From the NCBI GenBank assembly GCA_021325355.1, contig JAJPHI010000031.1, forward strand, positions 43,674 to 107,673: a stretch of 64,000 nt of DNA, written 5' to 3'. The notes beneath the pieces were generated by a model, which was not told the origin of the DNA, searched no databases, and saw only the letters and a program-made list of their open reading frames with translations. This document shows positions 25,032 to 33,937 of this stretch, piece by piece (position 1 is the stretch's first letter; every line of letters starts with the position of its first letter). The translations under genes were made by a program, and so were the position numbers. This DNA comes from Pseudomonadota bacterium. GTDB lineage: Bacteria; Desulfobacterota; Binatia; Binatales; Binataceae.

Positions 25032-25853
25032 CTAGCGCGATTCACGCGGACCGCGGGCGCCGGGGAACGATTGCACGGCGCCGAGGCCCTCGAGAGCGAG
25101 GCCGTAGCCGAGGTTTTCGAGCATCAGCTTTTTCAGATTCTGGGTCAGCGCGACGCGCGCGTAGCGCACGGCGAGACTGGGCCGTACGGTGATTTGGCGA
25201 GCGAGCTCCCAGGCGCGATCGAGCAGCTTGTCGCGCGGGACGATTTCGCTGACGACGCCGAGATCGAGCGCCTGCTGCGCCGACAGTTTCTGGCCGGTGA
25301 GCAGGAAGTAGCGGCCGCGATTGGGGCCGAGCACCAGCGGCCAGACGACGTGGACGCCGTCGCCGGGAACGACGCCGTTGGGAAAATGGGGCGCGTCCTG
25401 GAACTCGGCGTTGGGCGCGGCGATGACGATATCGCAGAGGACGGCGAGCTCGGCGTGGATCAGGGCGGGACCGTTGACCGCGGCGATCATCGGCACCTCG
25501 ATATTGAGATGGTTCATCAAGAGATACTTGGCGTCGTTATAGATATGGTCCCAGGTGGTGGAGCGGACACCGTGCGGCGCGGGTTCGCCGGTACCCTTGA
25601 TCGGCACGCCGCGCCCGCCGCCGGCGTCGGCCTCGGCGCAGAAGGCGTTGCCGGTGCCGGTAATGATTACACACTTGTTTTCGTGATCGCGGGCGACATC
25701 GTTGAATGCGTACGACAGCTCTTCATGCGGCTGCATGCCCCATTTAAGCTCCGCATTATTGGTGTGGAGCGTCATTTGCAGGATGCCGTCACGACGTTCC
25801 ATCTTGATCGTGCCGTAACGGTTCGCGTAGTCCTCGAACTTGAATATGGCCAT
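25032..25853 (-). CDS. 6-oxocamphor hydrolase-like crotonase (beta-diketone hydrolase)
   Basis: 273 residues from ATG 25853 (AGGGGAG ribosome site). It is a crotonase-fold protein but matches 6-oxocamphor hydrolase (OCH) far better than enoyl-CoA hydratases, for example GDGVHVVWP and [11 protein letters not shown]. The residues reported as functional in OCH (His45, His122, His145, Asp154, Glu244) correspond to His43, His133, His156, Asp165 and Glu255; the last four share a constant offset of 11. OCH splits cyclic 1,3-diketones by a retro-Claisen reaction without CoA. The OCH comparison is from memory. A 13-residue insertion, Gly/Pro-rich, lies around 77-97. First gene of the minus-strand catabolic run, divergent from the IpdA-like gene. 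Confidence 0.82.
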   Translation of the reverse strand: MAIFKFEDYANRYGTIKMERRDGILQMTLHTNNAELKWGMQPHEELSYAFNDVARDHENKCVIITGTGNAFCAEADAGGGRGVPIKGTGEPAPHGVRSTTWDHIYNDAKYLLMNHLNIEVPMIAAVNGPALIHAELAVLCDIVIAAPNAEFQDAPHFPNGVVPGDGVHVVWPLVLGPNRGRYFLLTGQKLSAQQALDLGVVSEIVPRDKLLDRAWELARQITVRPSLAVRYARVALTQNLKKLMLENLGYGLALEGLGAVQSFPGARGPRESR

Positions 25854-25945
25854 CGTTATCTCCCCTTGCACGGTGGGATGCGATGGCGGGAGTGTACTAA
25901 CGTCGGGAGCGAAGCGCCAATGGTTGATAGCTGGGGGAGAAGCGC

Positions 25946-26815
25946 ATGAACAGCGCGCGCCGCACGCGTATCGTCGACGAGCTCGAGGCTGCCGAATGGA
26001 TTCAGAGCGGGATGACCATCGCGATCGGTCAGCCGACGCCGATGGCGCTGGTGCGACAGATTATCCGCCGCGGAGTGCGCGACCTGACGGTGGTTGACGC
26101 TGGCTTTTCGCTCGACCTGCTGATCGCTGCGGGATGCGTGCGGAAGGTGGTCAGCTATTATGCGGGCGGCGGCTTCGGCTATCCGGTGACGCCCGCGTTT
26201 CGCCGCGCGGCGGAGCGGGGCGCGATTGAAGTGTGGGAGTGCGAGGAAGGGATCCTGTGCGCAGGGTTGCAGGCGGCGGCGCAGGCGTTGCCGTTCCTGC
26301 CGTGGCGCGGGGGCGTCGGCACCTCGCTTCCGGAGGTAAATCCTGACCTCAAGGTCTTTACGGATCCAATCAGCGGCGAGACGCTGATCGCCGTGCCGCC
26401 GATCAAACCGGACGTGGCGATCCTGCATGCGGCGCATGCCGATCCGTACGGCAACGTGCAGCATCTCGGCGGTCCGGGATGGATCGATCTGTTCATGTAT
26501 CGCGCGGCCGACCGCACGATCGTGCAGGTCGAGAAGATTATCGCGAACGAAGAGGTGCGCGCCGACGCGTGGCGCACGACGATTGCCGGAGCCGACGCCG
26601 TGGTGCGCGCGCCCTACGGCGCCCATCCGTTTTATTCGCGCGGATACTACATTCAGGACAACGATCATCTGCGCGAATACGCCGAGGCGGCGGGCGCGGG
26701 CGAGGAGGGGCGGCTGCGCGCCTATCTCGAGCGCTACTGCCGGGAACCGGCGAGCCTCGGCGACTATCTCGAGCGTATCGGGATTAAGCGGCTGCTGGCG
26801 TTGCACGAATATTGA
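25946..26815 (+). CDS. IpdA-like CoA-transferase-fold subunit A
   Basis: 289 residues with a GGGGGAG ribosome site before the ATG. It follows the IpdA/glutaconate CoA-transferase alpha plan: SGMTIAIG near residue 21, the segment [20 protein letters not shown] with the conserved acidic residue at about 101, then GVGTSLPE, and [12 protein letters not shown] further on. IpdAB of steroid degraders uses the CoA-transferase fold to hydrolyse a ring C-C bond of a CoA thioester rather than transfer CoA. Which activity applies here cannot be decided from sequence alone. The B subunit gene follows one gene later. Confidence 0.85.
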   Translation: MNSARRTRIVDELEAAEWIQSGMTIAIGQPTPMALVRQIIRRGVRDLTVVDAGFSLDLLIAAGCVRKVVSYYAGGGFGYPVTPAFRRAAERGAIEVWECEEGILCAGLQAAAQALPFLPWRGGVGTSLPEVNPDLKVFTDPISGETLIAVPPIKPDVAILHAAHADPYGNVQHLGGPGWIDLFMYRAADRTIVQVEKIIANEEVRADAWRTTIAGADAVVRAPYGAHPFYSRGYYIQDNDHLREYAEAAGAGEEGRLRAYLERYCREPASLGDYLERIGIKRLLALHEY

Positions 26816-26819
26816 GAGC

Positions 26820-27437
26820 ATGCCGCCGCGCGAAAATCCTCGAGCAGGTTTCCTCGGCCGGCTGGGTATCCTGGTGTGGGCGGCCTATGGCGTCGTCGCC
26901 GCGTATGGACACTGGCTGGAGGCGGCGGCGCTCGGCGCCGTGCTGTCGGCGGTGATCGTGCTGGCGGAGTATGGGCGCGGCGCGACCAAAATCATGAATG
27001 TCACTTCGCTCGGCTACTTCGGGTTCGAGACCGCTCTGATCGTGCTTTACGGCGCGACGTGGGTGCGACAGTTTCATCTGGTGATGGCGTGGGGCGTGTT
27101 CGCGATCGTGGCATGGCTGACGCTCGCATGCGGTTATCCGTTCACGATGCAATATGCGCGCGAGGCGGTCGCACGCGAGCAATGGACGGCGCGCTGGCTG
27201 CGGCAGATGAGCGCGCGGTTGACGCAGGTCTGGGCGAGTATCTTTACGTTTGGCGCGCTGATGGGCGCGGTCGCGATGCGCTATGGCCATCCGTTGATCT
27301 TCGGCGTCGTCCTGCCGGGCGCGGCGATGGCCTACGGACTGCGCTTGAATCAACGCTATGGGCGGCGGATGGCCGCGAGCGCCGGACTTATCGAGGGTTC
27401 GGGGGCTCATCGGGCGCGCGCCTACGGGCAGGGATAG
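26820..27437 (+). CDS. Hypothetical integral membrane protein between ipdA- and ipdB-like genes
   Basis: 205 residues; family not recognised. The ATG lies 4 bases after the IpdA-like stop and the IpdB-like ATG is 13 bases after this stop, so translation is probably coupled. Roughly five hydrophobic segments are visible (about residues 12-28, 30-46, 58-78, 82-103 and 130-160). A conserved-looking RGATKIMNVTSLGYFGFE loop and a charged C-terminal tail accompany them. It could be a transporter or sensor for the cluster substrate; that is only a positional suggestion. Confidence 0.72.
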   Translation: MPPRENPRAGFLGRLGILVWAAYGVVAAYGHWLEAAALGAVLSAVIVLAEYGRGATKIMNVTSLGYFGFETALIVLYGATWVRQFHLVMAWGVFAIVAWLTLACGYPFTMQYAREAVAREQWTARWLRQMSARLTQVWASIFTFGALMGAVAMRYGHPLIFGVVLPGAAMAYGLRLNQRYGRRMAASAGLIEGSGAHRARAYGQG

Positions 27438-27450
27438 GGACGGGATCAGG

Positions 27451-28239
27451 ATGGACACGACGTACACGGTTCAGGAACTGATGGCGGTCGTACTGGCGCG
27501 CGAGCTGAACGACGGCGAGGTGCTGCGGGTCGGGGTGGCGTCGCCGGTGCCGGAGGCGGCGGTGCGTCTGGCGCATCTGATGCACGGACCGAACATGGAA
27601 CTGGTCTTCCTGGGCGCGCGGATGAACGTGGCGCATCTTGCGAGCGTGCCGATGCCGGCTTACGGCTGGGATCGGCGAGTGGTGCGTTGGGCCGAGTCGT
27701 ACAGCGACACGGGTCATCGCTTCGATCGCGTCAAGGACTGGTCGAATCACGTGTTCTTTATCGGCGGGGTGCAGGTCGATGCCTATGGGAACACGAACCT
27801 GATCGGCATCGGCGAGGACTATCGGCGGTTGCGGTTTCGCGGTCCGGGTTCAGTCGGCACGCCGACGCTCAGCACTCATGTGGGCCGCTACTATATCGTG
27901 CTGAACAATCATACGCCGCGCGTGCTGGTCGAACGCTGCGACTATGTGAGCGCGTTCGGTTGGGGGCGCGGCGGCGCGGATGCGCGCCGGAAACTGGGTC
28001 TTCCCGGCGGGGGGCCGCGGCTCTGCGTGACGCCGCTGTGCGTCATGGATTTTGCGGAGGAATCGCGGCGGATGCGCCTGCGCTCGCTGCATCCGGGGGT
28101 GACGCTCGAGGCGGTCAAGGCGGCGACCGGGTTTGAGCTGGTGATACCGTCGGCGGTAGCGACGACGGCCGCGCCGAGCGCGGCGGAGCTCGAGGCGCTG
28201 CGGACGCGGGTCGATATCGAGGGGCGGCTGCGCCGTTAG
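27451..28239 (+). CDS. IpdB-like CoA-transferase-fold subunit B
   Basis: 262 residues from ATG 27451 with GGGATCAGG upstream. Family motifs are FIGGVQVDAYGNTNL (about residues 103-117), the segment beginning NHTPRVLVERCDYV, and the distal RSLHPGVTLEAVKAATGFE. It is the beta half of the IpdAB/glutaconate CoA-transferase pair and should form a heterodimer or heterotetramer with the product of the gene at 25946. A membrane protein gene separates the two subunit genes, which is unusual. Confidence 0.85.
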   Translation: MDTTYTVQELMAVVLARELNDGEVLRVGVASPVPEAAVRLAHLMHGPNMELVFLGARMNVAHLASVPMPAYGWDRRVVRWAESYSDTGHRFDRVKDWSNHVFFIGGVQVDAYGNTNLIGIGEDYRRLRFRGPGSVGTPTLSTHVGRYYIVLNNHTPRVLVERCDYVSAFGWGRGGADARRKLGLPGGGPRLCVTPLCVMDFAEESRRMRLRSLHPGVTLEAVKAATGFELVIPSAVATTAAPSAAELEALRTRVDIEGRLRR

Positions 28240-28256
28240 ATGGCGGCGGGAGTCGG

Positions 28257-29249
28257 TCAATCGGCGCCGAGCCGTTCGAGGCTCGCGCGGGCGCCGATCG
28301 CGATTAACAGATCGCCGGCGGCGACAACGGTTGTCGGCGCGGGAACCAGGGCGATCGCCTCGTTGCCGCGCTTCAGCGCGACGATCCGCAGGCGCTCGTG
28401 CGCGCCTTCGATGTCGCCGATGCGCTGACCGCAGAGCGGGCTCTGCGGGGGGATGGTGACTTCCTCGATATCGATTTCCTCGTTGCCGCGGCCGGGGAGA
28501 ATCAGGCCGAGGAAGTCGACGACCGAGGGTCGGGTGATGGCATTGGCGATACGCATCGCGCTCCATTGGTAGGAAGAGATGGGGCCGTCGACGCCGGCGA
28601 GGCGCAGATGCTTGAGGCCGATCTCGGATTCGGCGCGCGCATAGATGCGAATGCGGGGATTGCGGCTGCGGGCCGAGAGGCTGATGTAGACGTTGTCGGG
28701 ATCGGAGGCGGTCGCGACGACGATAAAGGCGGCGCGTTCGATGCCCGCCTGGGTGAGCACCTCCTCGTCGAGCGCCGAGCCGAGCACAAACAGCTCACCG
28801 GCGCGCATCAGCTCGGGCTCCTTGGCGGGATCGTTTTCGATCACGACGGCGCGCCTGTCGTTGCGGCGCAGCTCCTCGGCGACCACCCGGCCGAAGCGTC
28901 CATAGCCACAGAGGATGACGTGGTTGTGCAACTGAGCGATCTTGTGATGCATGCTGTTTCTACCAACGAAATCCCGAAGCTGGCCGCCGACGACGGCTTC
29001 GGTAACGGCGCCAAACACATAAAAGGCGGTGCCGACGCCGGTCATGATCACGAATATCGTAAAGATGCGTCCGGCGTCATCGAGTGGTTTGACCTCCTCA
29101 TAGCCCACGGTGGAGATGGTGATGATGGTCATATAGAGCGCTTCGAGGAGCGTCATGTGATCGATCAGCATATAGCCGCCGGTCGCGACGATGATGAGGA
29201 CGAGGACGGCGGCGATGGCATAGTAAATTCGCTGGGGCAGACGATTCAC
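28257..29249 (-). CDS. Potassium channel protein with RCK (TrkA-N/TrkA-C) domains
   Basis: 330 residues. Two membrane helices (about 8-28 and 60-85) flank a pore loop with the selectivity filter TVGYE (near residue 47). The cytoplasmic part has a Rossmann RCK domain beginning HVILCGYGRFGRVVAEELR (glycine motif G-Y-G-R-F-G) and a TrkA-C domain at the end. The plan is that of MthK-like ligand-gated K+ channels, homotetrameric in the inner membrane. Convergent with the ipdB-like gene. Confidence 0.92.
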   Translation of the reverse strand: MNRLPQRIYYAIAAVLVLIIVATGGYMLIDHMTLLEALYMTIITISTVGYEEVKPLDDAGRIFTIFVIMTGVGTAFYVFGAVTEAVVGGQLRDFVGRNSMHHKIAQLHNHVILCGYGRFGRVVAEELRRNDRRAVVIENDPAKEPELMRAGELFVLGSALDEEVLTQAGIERAAFIVVATASDPDNVYISLSARSRNPRIRIYARAESEIGLKHLRLAGVDGPISSYQWSAMRIANAITRPSVVDFLGLILPGRGNEEIDIEEVTIPPQSPLCGQRIGDIEGAHERLRIVALKRGNEAIALVPAPTTVVAAGDLLIAIGARASLERLGAD

Positions 29250-29301
29250 TGAAGACCGTTGAGCGATCCGGCGACGGCGGACGGTAATCAGGACGGAGCC
29301 A

Positions 29302-29880
29302 TCAGGAGTGAGGGGCGGCGGGCTTTGCCCATCGCGGCGGCGTCCTTTGGGCGATGGAAAAGACTGCGTGCGTCACGCCGAAACGGCTGCTGCGCTCGAT
29401 CACCGGCAGGCCGCTGTCGGCGAAGACTTCGAGCATCGCGCGGTTGGCGTCGAGCACCTCGGCCTGGAACTCGCGGATGCCGTGGGCGGCGGCAATCAGC
29501 GCCAGATGATGCAGCAGGCGCGAGCCGATGCCGTGGCCCTGGAAGGCGTCGAGTACGGCAAAGGCGACTTCCGCACGGTCGGCATGGGCCGGGGTCACGA
29601 TATAGCGGCCGACGCCGATGAGGGGTGCGTCGAGGGCCTCATCGAAAGTGGCGACCAGGGCGACGTGCCGGACGAAATCAAGCCGCGTCAGGCGATCCAG
29701 TTCGGCGTCGCTCAGCGAGCGTTTGACACCGTGAAAGCGAAAGATTTTGGCCTGGTCGCTTAGCGCCATAAAGTGGTTGCGCAGGCGGTCGCGATCGTCG
29801 GGGCGAAGAGCGCGGATATGCAAACGCCGGCCGTCGAGGGTGGTTTCGACGGCGGCGTAATGCGAGGCATCCAACGACAC
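29302..29880 (-). CDS. GNAT family N-acetyltransferase
   Basis: 192 residues with the acetyl-CoA motif VLDAFQGHGIGSRLLHHLALIA (Q-G-x-G-I-G) and a preceding beta-strand VAFAV. The opening segment (HIRALRPDDRDRLRNHFMALSDQ) and overall plan are like the acetyltransferase domain of Pat-type protein acetyltransferases, but without a nucleotide-binding sensor domain. It begins 4 bases after the TPP-enzyme stop, so the two are probably co-transcribed. Substrate unknown. Confidence 0.85.
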   Translation of the reverse strand: MSLDASHYAAVETTLDGRRLHIRALRPDDRDRLRNHFMALSDQAKIFRFHGVKRSLSDAELDRLTRLDFVRHVALVATFDEALDAPLIGVGRYIVTPAHADRAEVAFAVLDAFQGHGIGSRLLHHLALIAAAHGIREFQAEVLDANRAMLEVFADSGLPVIERSSRFGVTHAVFSIAQRTPPRWAKPAAPHS

Positions 29881-29883
29881 TGC

Positions 29884-31509
29884 TCAGATCGCCCGATAAT
29901 TAGCGAAGGAGACGGTCGAGGAGCGGGCGTGGGGATCGGTGACGACGTTGACGACGGCGGGCTTGCCCGAGGCGGCGGCGCGTTCGAGGGCGGGACGGAT
30001 CTCCTCGGGCCGCTCGACGAATTCGCCGTAGGCGCCGAAGACTTCGGCCATTTTGTCATAGCGGCTGAAGCCGAGGTCGCGCCCGGCATCCATCCCGCCG
30101 ACGCCGGCCCATCCGCCGTTGTTACTGATCACGATGAGGGCTGGGATGTTATGGCGGACCATCGTATCGATTTCCATCCCGTTCATGCCGAAGGAGCCGT
30201 CGCCGCTGAGCACGATGACCTGAGTGTTGGGCTTGGCCACCTTGGCGCCGAGGCCGAAGGGCACGGCGACGCCCATACAGCCGTTGGGGCCGGCGTTGAC
30301 GGAGTGGCCGGCGGCATGGATAGGAATCGACTGGCGGGCGAAATTGAGAATTTCGTGGCCGTCGACCACGAGGATCGCGTCGCGATCCATGAAGTCGCGG
30401 ACTTCCCGGCAGAGGCGCAGCGGATGGATCGGCTTACTGTTCGAGTTCAGCAGGGCGACCGCTTTTTCCTGCGCCCGGGTGTCCTGGCTGCGCAGCACTT
30501 CGAGCCATTCGTGGTTGCGCGGGAAGGGTTTGCCGGCCTCGTCGATCAACTGCCGCAGGACCATTTTGGCGTCGCCGACGATGCCGATCTCGACCGGCCG
30601 ATTGCGGCCGATCTCCTCGTCGGCGATATCCACCTGGATGAACTTCGCGTTCTCCGACCATCGCGGCGGCAGGCCGAAGCCGACGATAAAATTGAGGCGG
30701 GTGCCGACCACGAGCACGACGTCGGCCTCCTTCCAGGCGAAGTTGCGGGCGCCGAGAAAGCTCAGTTCGTGGTCTTCGGCGATGACGCCGCGCCCCTGCG
30801 GGGTGGTATAGAAGGGGATGCCGCTCAGTTCGACGAACTCCGTCAGCTCGGCCATCGCGCCGGACCAGATGATCCCGGTGCCGGTGAGGATGAGCGGGCG
30901 CCGGGCCTGGCGGAGCATCGCGATCGCCCGCTGGACCATCGCGGGATCGCCGGAGACGCGCGGCACGGAGTGTGGACGTTTGGGGAAAATCACTTCGCTT
31001 TCATCGACCTTCCTGTAGAGCACGTCGCCCGGCAGATCGACGTAGACCGGACCGGGCTGGCCGCCGGTGGCGATGCGGAAGGCCTTGTTGATGATCTCGG
31101 GGATGCGCCGCGTATCGAAGACGCGTTCGGAGAACTTGGTGATCGGCTTGAACATCTCGACCTGCCGCATCTCCTGGAAAGCGCCCATGCCTTCCTGTGC
31201 GATGGCGCTGGCGCCGCCCAGGGCGACGACCGGGACGGCGTCGAGATAGGCGTTGCCGACGCCGGTGATGAGATTGGTGACCCCCGGACCGGAGGCGGCA
31301 AAGCAGACGCCCGGTCGCGCGAGGACGCGGCTGTAGGCGTGCGCGGCCATCGCGGCGGCCTGTTCGTGGCGCACGTCGACGGCGCGGAAGTGCTTGATAC
31401 ATCCGGCCGCCACATCGACCATCGGACCGCCGGTCAGATAAAACACGGTCTCGACGCCCTCATCCTTGAGCGCCCGCACCACGAGTTCATTGCCGCTGAG
31501 CGAAGCCAT
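29884..31509 (-). CDS. Thiamine pyrophosphate-dependent enzyme (acetolactate synthase-like family)
   Basis: 541 residues with the three-domain plan of the ALS/oxalyl-CoA decarboxylase/2-hydroxyacyl-CoA lyase family. The cofactor-activating Glu is at residue 49 (VRHEQAAAMAA), GPGVTN follows, and the TPP motif GDGSFGMNGMEI runs on to NNGGW. The precise reaction (acetolactate synthase, 2-hydroxyacyl-CoA lyase or other) is not fixed by these motifs. There is no small regulatory subunit gene nearby, which makes branched-chain amino acid synthesis less likely. It is divergent from lptF. Confidence 0.85.
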   Translation of the reverse strand: MASLSGNELVVRALKDEGVETVFYLTGGPMVDVAAGCIKHFRAVDVRHEQAAAMAAHAYSRVLARPGVCFAASGPGVTNLITGVGNAYLDAVPVVALGGASAIAQEGMGAFQEMRQVEMFKPITKFSERVFDTRRIPEIINKAFRIATGGQPGPVYVDLPGDVLYRKVDESEVIFPKRPHSVPRVSGDPAMVQRAIAMLRQARRPLILTGTGIIWSGAMAELTEFVELSGIPFYTTPQGRGVIAEDHELSFLGARNFAWKEADVVLVVGTRLNFIVGFGLPPRWSENAKFIQVDIADEEIGRNRPVEIGIVGDAKMVLRQLIDEAGKPFPRNHEWLEVLRSQDTRAQEKAVALLNSNSKPIHPLRLCREVRDFMDRDAILVVDGHEILNFARQSIPIHAAGHSVNAGPNGCMGVAVPFGLGAKVAKPNTQVIVLSGDGSFGMNGMEIDTMVRHNIPALIVISNNGGWAGVGGMDAGRDLGFSRYDKMAEVFGAYGEFVERPEEIRPALERAAASGKPAVVNVVTDPHARSSTVSFANYRAI

Positions 31510-31581
31510 AGCGCCGTCCTCCGCCTCGGACTTTTAGCGCTTATCGGGCGGCATTTCCAAATGGCAAAGGTTGCGCGACTT

Positions 31582-31589
31582 GCTACAAT
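31582..31589 (+). promoter_or_regulatory. Extended -10 promoter of lptF
   Basis: TG-C-TACAAT (the hexamer at 31584-31589) lies 42 bases before the lptF ATG. The -35 region is poor, as is usual for extended -10 promoters. The same TGC-TA core precedes uvrC and uvrB. Confidence 0.45.
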
Positions 31590-31631
31590 CGGCGTTTCAC
31601 GCGTCGTCACGACGGTGAACCGATACCGGGC

Positions 31632-32807
31632 ATGAAGATCATCCATTGGTATGTCGCGCGCGAGGTGATCGCGCCGTTCGCCTCGGGGGTGTTGCTGTTG
31701 ACCTTTGCGCTGGTGACCGGGCGGCTGTTGAAGCTGGTCGAGATGGTGGTCAACCACGGCGTGACGGTCGCCGACGTGAGCAGCCTTATCCTGCTCATCA
31801 TGCCGGCTTTTCTGGAGCTGACTTTTCCGATGGCGGTGCTGCTTGGGGTGCTGATGGGCTTCGGGCGGATGTCGGGGGATCGGGAGCTTATCGCGGCGCG
31901 CGCCTGCGGGATCAGCCTGTATCGCCTGTCGATTCCGGTAATCGGCATTGCGGTGGTGGTGTGGGGGTTATCGACGTGGCTCGCCTTCAGTGTGCGACCG
32001 TGGGCGAATGCCCGGCTGCATGAGCAGATTTTTGAGCTGACGCAGACCAAGTCGACCGCGGGACTGAAGGAGAAGATCTTTAATCGAACGGTGCCGGGGC
32101 TGGTGATTTACGTCGACAATATCTCGTCGAAGGACGAGAGCCTGCATGGCGTGATGATCGCCGACGGGCGGGATCCGAAACAGCAGAACACGATCATCGC
32201 GCGGTCGGGGCGGATCATTCCGGACCGCAGCGCGAAGTCGATCACGCTGCGGCTCGACGACGGCTCGATCTTCGGCGTGGACACTACCAATGCGACGAGT
32301 CACGTGACCAGCTTCCGCACCTACGACCTGAGTGTGCATCCTGATGAGGACATGGGCGTCACGTTCCGCGATCCGGAGGAGATGTCGCTGGCCGAGCTGC
32401 GCGCCACGATCGCGCAGGCGCGGGCGGCGGGGAAGCCGAATCGGGACGCGGAAACAGAGCTCGCGAGCAAGTTCACGCTGCCGCTGACGACGATTCTGTT
32501 CGCGATAATCGGTATCCCGCTCGGGCTCAAGCCGGCGCGCGGCGGGCAATCGGAGCGGTTCGGGGTCGCGATCTCGCTGTTCTTCCTCTACTACTCGCTG
32601 ATGCGCGCGGGAGAGGCGCTCGCGCAACGCAGCGTGCTGAACGCTTACGCCGCGATGAGCATCCCGGACGTGGTCTTCGCGCTGCTGGCGGCGTGGTTGT
32701 TTCTGCGCGCGGCCACCGATCGCGGCGACCAGGGGCGCGGCGCGGGCGATTTTATCTGGGATCTGGTCGAGCGCTTTCAGCGCAAACCGGCGGAGGCGGC
32801 GGCCTGA
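31632..32807 (+). CDS. lptF: LPS export ABC transporter permease LptF
   Basis: 391 residues with the YjgP/YjgQ permease plan. There are three membrane helices in the first 110 residues, a periplasmic beta-jellyroll region (about 130-270) and three C-terminal helices. IHWYVAREVIAPFASG at the start, and MGFGRMSGDRELIAARACGIS near residue 80 (coupling helix to LptB), are family hallmarks. Together with LptG it forms the inner-membrane part of the Lpt bridge moving lipopolysaccharide to the outer membrane. lptG follows 2 bases after the stop. Confidence 0.92.
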   Translation: MKIIHWYVAREVIAPFASGVLLLTFALVTGRLLKLVEMVVNHGVTVADVSSLILLIMPAFLELTFPMAVLLGVLMGFGRMSGDRELIAARACGISLYRLSIPVIGIAVVVWGLSTWLAFSVRPWANARLHEQIFELTQTKSTAGLKEKIFNRTVPGLVIYVDNISSKDESLHGVMIADGRDPKQQNTIIARSGRIIPDRSAKSITLRLDDGSIFGVDTTNATSHVTSFRTYDLSVHPDEDMGVTFRDPEEMSLAELRATIAQARAAGKPNRDAETELASKFTLPLTTILFAIIGIPLGLKPARGGQSERFGVAISLFFLYYSLMRAGEALAQRSVLNAYAAMSIPDVVFALLAAWLFLRAATDRGDQGRGAGDFIWDLVERFQRKPAEAAA

Positions 32808-32809
32808 CG

Positions 32810-33907
32810 ATGCGTCCGCGCCTGTCGCCGACGATGGATCGCTTTATCGGCGGTCAGTTCTTCGGTCCGTTCCTGGTCTGCCTGACGGCGTTTACGATCG
32901 CCTATCTGCTGGGCGACATGTTTGATCGCTTCAACGACCTGATTCGCTACGGCGGTTTCGGTCTGCTCGGTCTGGAATATTTTGCGCTCAAGATTCCGTT
33001 GATCGTCTCGCAGCTTCTGCCGGTGGCGTGTCTGGCGGGCGTGCTGCTGGGCTTCGCCCTGTTGAATCGGTCGGGTGAGGTGCTGGCCTGTCAGCAGCTC
33101 GGCATCAGCCGGCTCGAGATGGCGACGCCGGTGCTGGCGCTGGCCGTGCTGATCTCGGTGTTTAATTTCATTCTCAACGAAACGGTGGTGCCGATTACCA
33201 CGCGCGAGGCACGCTACCTGTACGAGGTCGAACTGAAGAAGCGCGAGATCAAGGGATTGTTCGGGGCCCAGCAGATCTGGGTGCGGGTGGCGAACGGGTT
33301 TCTGTCGGCAGCGCATTACGACGCGCGGGCGAAAACCCTGCGCGAGGTGACGCTTTATCGGATTGGGCCAGATTATCGGCTGCGCGATATCGAGCACGCG
33401 GAGGCGGCCACCTGGAACGGTCACGGCTGGATCCCCGCGAAGCCGTCGAGCTTCAAGCTGCTGACCGGTGGACGGGTGGCGCCGGGAGGACCGACGGGCC
33501 TGTTCGGTCAATCGCTCAAACCGGCGGACTTGAGCCTGCTCAAGCTCGAGCCGGAAGAATTCAGCCTATGGGAACTGGAACGCTATATCGGCGACCTGCG
33601 CCGCAAGGGGCTGGACCCGGGTGGCTATATCGTCGATCTCGATCTCAAGTACGCGATGCCGCTGGCGTGCCTGATCATGGTCGCCCTGGGTATCTCCTTG
33701 AGCCTTGACCCGCTGCCGCGTTATCACAATCTCGGACGGAGTTTCGGGCTCGCGATCGTAATTGGCTTCTTTTACTGGTTTGCGTTCGGCCTGACGTCTT
33801 CGCTCGGCCGATCGGACGTGATGCCGGCGTGGGTGGCGGCGTGGACGCCGAACTTCATCTTCACGATGCTCGCGTTCGCGCTGTTTCTGTTCGGCGAGGA
33901 GCGCTAG
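32810..33907 (+). CDS. lptG: LPS export ABC transporter permease LptG
   Basis: 365 residues from ATG 32810, 2 bases after the lptF stop, so translational coupling is likely. It has the same fold as LptF: N-terminal helices, the coupling segment RSGEVLACQQLGISRLEMA near residue 85, a periplasmic jellyroll domain, then C-terminal helices starting LKYAMPLACLIMVALG. It is LptF's partner in LPS export. No lptB, lptA or lptC gene is nearby. Confidence 0.92.
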   Translation: MRPRLSPTMDRFIGGQFFGPFLVCLTAFTIAYLLGDMFDRFNDLIRYGGFGLLGLEYFALKIPLIVSQLLPVACLAGVLLGFALLNRSGEVLACQQLGISRLEMATPVLALAVLISVFNFILNETVVPITTREARYLYEVELKKREIKGLFGAQQIWVRVANGFLSAAHYDARAKTLREVTLYRIGPDYRLRDIEHAEAATWNGHGWIPAKPSSFKLLTGGRVAPGGPTGLFGQSLKPADLSLLKLEPEEFSLWELERYIGDLRRKGLDPGGYIVDLDLKYAMPLACLIMVALGISLSLDPLPRYHNLGRSFGLAIVIGFFYWFAFGLTSSLGRSDVMPAWVAAWTPNFIFTMLAFALFLFGEER

Positions 33908-33937
33908 ACGGTCCGAGGGGAAGGCCGCGGCGGGCGC

